Assembly: GCA_023663825.1 (NCBI GenBank)
Contig: JAMPGQ010000019.1
Span: 1 to 33,660 of the forward strand
Direction of reading: 5' to 3'
Length of the DNA: 33,660 bases
DNA from: Anaeroplasma bactoclasticum
GTDB taxonomy: Bacteria > Bacillota_I > Bacilli_A > Acholeplasmatales > Anaeroplasmataceae
Shown: positions 32,171 through 33,660 of the stretch, one piece after another
Layout: every line of letters starts with the position of its first letter
Position numbering within the stretch: the first letter of the stretch is position 1
The notes under the pieces: model-generated
What the model was told of the DNA's origin: nothing
The model's input: the letters and a program-made list of their open reading frames with translations, nothing else
Database searches by the model: none
Made by a program: the position numbers and the translations under genes

Positions 32171-33130
32171 ATGAAAGATTTAAAATTCGAAAAACCTAGA
32201 ACAAGCATTGAAGAAATTGCTGATCAAGGGAATTATGGTAAGTTCGTTGTATCCCCTTTAGAAAGAGGTTTTGGTATTACTTTAGGTAATGCCTTAAGAA
32301 GAACATTATTATCTTCTTTACCAGGTGCAGCTTTCGTTAACGTAAAAATTGAAGGTGCAGAGCATGAATTTCAAAATGTTGATGGAGTGGTAGAGGATGT
32401 TATCACTATTATCTTAAATTTAAAGCGTGTTGTTTTATCTGTAGATAGTGATGATCCTAACTTTGAAGCTGTCGTTGAAATTCATAGAGGAGAAGGCGAA
32501 GTTACTGCAGGTGATATCATTCACGGAAATGATGTGGTTGTTGTTAATCCAGAACAACACATTGCTACTGTTTCTGCTGGTGGAGACCTACACATGTTCT
32601 TAACTGTTCGCAAGGGAGTTGGTTATGTAAGCTCTGCTGTGAACAAGGAATATAACCAATCTGTTGGAGTAATCTCTATTGATTCCATTTATACGCCTAT
32701 TGTCAATGTTGCATTTAACGTTGAAAAAACTCGTGTAGAAAATGTAAATGTAGCTTCATTTGATAAGCTTGAAATAGAGGTACAAACGAATGGTTCTATT
32801 ACAGCTAAAGAAGCATTGGCTATTGCTTCTAAGATGATGATGGAACATCTTCAGGTTATAATTGAATTGAGTGAAAAGGCATCAGTGACAGACTATATGA
32901 CTGAAACTGAGGACGACACTCAAAATCGTAAACTTGAAATGACTATAGATGAATTAGATTTATCTGTACGTTCTTACAACTGCTTAAAGCGCGCAAGCTT
33001 AAATACAGTTGCAGAATTAGCAGCTAAGTCAGAAGAGGATATGATGAAGGTTCGTAATCTTGGTCGAAAGTCATTGAAAGAAATTAAAGAAAAGTTAGAA
33101 GCCTTAGGATTAGGCTTTAAGAAAGATTAA
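32171..33130 (+). CDS. rpoA: DNA-directed RNA polymerase subunit alpha
   Basis: A 319-residue protein. The N-terminal domain (about 1-230; GKFVVSPLERGFGITLGNALRRTLLSS near 32237-32317) dimerises and nucleates beta and beta' assembly. An acidic linker (ETEDDTQNRK) leads to the C-terminal domain (about 250-315; LDLSVRSYNCLKRASLNTVAEL), which binds UP elements and activators. TAGGAGG lies about 7 nt before the ATG. It stands between rpsK and rplQ as in most bacteria. Confidence 0.98.
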   Translation: MKDLKFEKPRTSIEEIADQGNYGKFVVSPLERGFGITLGNALRRTLLSSLPGAAFVNVKIEGAEHEFQNVDGVVEDVITIILNLKRVVLSVDSDDPNFEAVVEIHRGEGEVTAGDIIHGNDVVVVNPEQHIATVSAGGDLHMFLTVRKGVGYVSSAVNKEYNQSVGVISIDSIYTPIVNVAFNVEKTRVENVNVASFDKLEIEVQTNGSITAKEALAIASKMMMEHLQVIIELSEKASVTDYMTETEDDTQNRKLEMTIDELDLSVRSYNCLKRASLNTVAELAAKSEEDMMKVRNLGRKSLKEIKEKLEALGLGFKKD

Positions 33131-33150
33131 TCATAAGGAGGATATGAAAT

Positions 33151-33510
33151 ATGGCATATAGTAGATTACGTCGTAGTTCAGACCAAAGAAAAGCATTACT
33201 TCGTGACTTAGTTACGGATTTAATACTTAATGGTCGTATTGAAACTACCGAAGCCAAGGCTAAGGAATTAAAAAGATTAGCTGATAAAATGGTAACTTTA
33301 GGAAAGACCAATACACTTCACTCCCGTCGTCAAGCTGCTACACTCGTACGTTTTGAGAAGGCTGAGGATGGACAATATGCTATTCAAAAGCTATTTAGTG
33401 AAATTGCCCCAAAATTTGCTAGCCGTAATGGAGGATACACTCGTGTAATTAAAACGGGTTTCCGTCGTGGAGACTCAGCTCCTATGGCTATTATTGAATG
33501 GGTTGAATAA
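33151..33510 (+). CDS. rplQ: 50S ribosomal protein bL17
   Basis: A 119-residue protein ([20 protein letters not shown]) with [29 protein letters not shown] and the C-terminal [25 protein letters not shown] (33436-33507). It packs near the tunnel exit. Last gene of the operon, followed by a strong terminator. The genes that often follow in Firmicutes (ECF transporter ATPases) are not reached in this window. Confidence 0.97.
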   Translation: MAYSRLRRSSDQRKALLRDLVTDLILNGRIETTEAKAKELKRLADKMVTLGKTNTLHSRRQAATLVRFEKAEDGQYAIQKLFSEIAPKFASRNGGYTRVIKTGFRRGDSAPMAIIEWVE

Positions 33511-33519
33511 TGAAAAAGA

Positions 33520-33558
33520 GCGCACAGGATAAAAATGAATCTTGTGTGCTTTTCTTTT
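33520..33558 (+). terminator. Terminator of the S10-spc-alpha operon
   Basis: GCGCACAGGAT (33520-33530) pairs with ATCTTGTGTGC (33539-33549) over 11 positions with two G-T wobbles around an 8-nt loop, followed by TTTTCTTTT (33550-33558). Confidence 0.9.
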
Positions 33559-33563
33559 AAAAA

Positions 33564-33591
33564 ATTTATCATAATATAATTATGGTAAAAT
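33564..33591 (+). promoter_or_regulatory. Possible promoter for the next unit
   Basis: TTTATC (33564-33569), 16 nt, and an extended -10 TGGTAAAAT (33583-33591); a TATAAT also lies at 33575-33580. An ATG at 33654 is too close to the right edge to judge. Nothing else is seen in the last 100 bases. Confidence 0.35.
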
Positions 33592-33660
33592 AAATTTAAA
33601 AAAATATTTGAGTTTCCCCAAAATTAAATAAGGGTATAAAAAGGCAAAAATCCATGAGGT

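Overview
The window is AT-rich bacterial chromosome with strong Shine-Dalgarno sites. It carries a complete Firmicutes-type S10-spc-alpha ribosomal protein operon and two sporulation proteins, SpoIIE and SpoVT. Gene content, protein style and local order (prs-pth ... spoVT, rpsF-ssb-rpsR) suggest a spore-forming, gut-type low-GC Firmicute, most likely in or near the Erysipelotrichia. That placement is inference; there is no rRNA gene in the window to confirm it.

Layout. 1-2945: the 3' part of a large secreted pectate lyase with 225-bp tandem repeats, InlB-type repeats, a PL1 catalytic domain and a C-terminal pectin-binding-like module. 3016-4258: rpsF-ssb-rpsR operon with its own promoter, leader hairpin and terminator. 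4309-6273 (minus): spoIIE, with a Spo0A-type promoter candidate. 6450-8143: a doubtful small ORF, maf and dusB. 8197-9823: prs-pth. 9887-14145: a PHP-family phosphatase, an alkaline-phosphatase-superfamily phosphoesterase, a divergent PTS Enzyme I-like protein and spoVT. 14356-15642: a cation diffusion facilitator. 15707-18308: a membrane-anchored Asp-box beta-propeller protein. 18481-18833: a compact locus of convergent promoters, two adjacent micro-ORFs, direct repeats and a shared bidirectional terminator. 18870-33558: S10 promoter, structured leader, 30 genes from rpsJ to rplQ, and a terminator.

Most of the right half is textbook translation machinery (ribosomal proteins, SecY, adenylate kinase, methionine aminopeptidase, IF1, RNA polymerase alpha). 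The best candidate for something undescribed is the roughly 350-bp locus just upstream of the S10 promoter. A plus-strand transcript would encode an 18-residue leader peptide and then a 26-residue single-pass hydrophobic peptide whose start codon lies in a perfect hairpin. A short minus-strand RNA has its own consensus-like promoter, is convergent with the first, and shares its terminator. Its 5' end can pair with a second copy of a direct repeat in the sense RNA. This is the architecture of a type I toxin-antitoxin (Fst/par-like) module, although the peptide is not a recognisable Fst and the repeat lies 3' of the ORF, not 5'.

Other points worth attention are the Enzyme I-like protein that lacks the conserved NPFLGxRxxR segment, the orphan GH74-like surface propeller, and the recent-looking repeat expansion in the pectate lyase.
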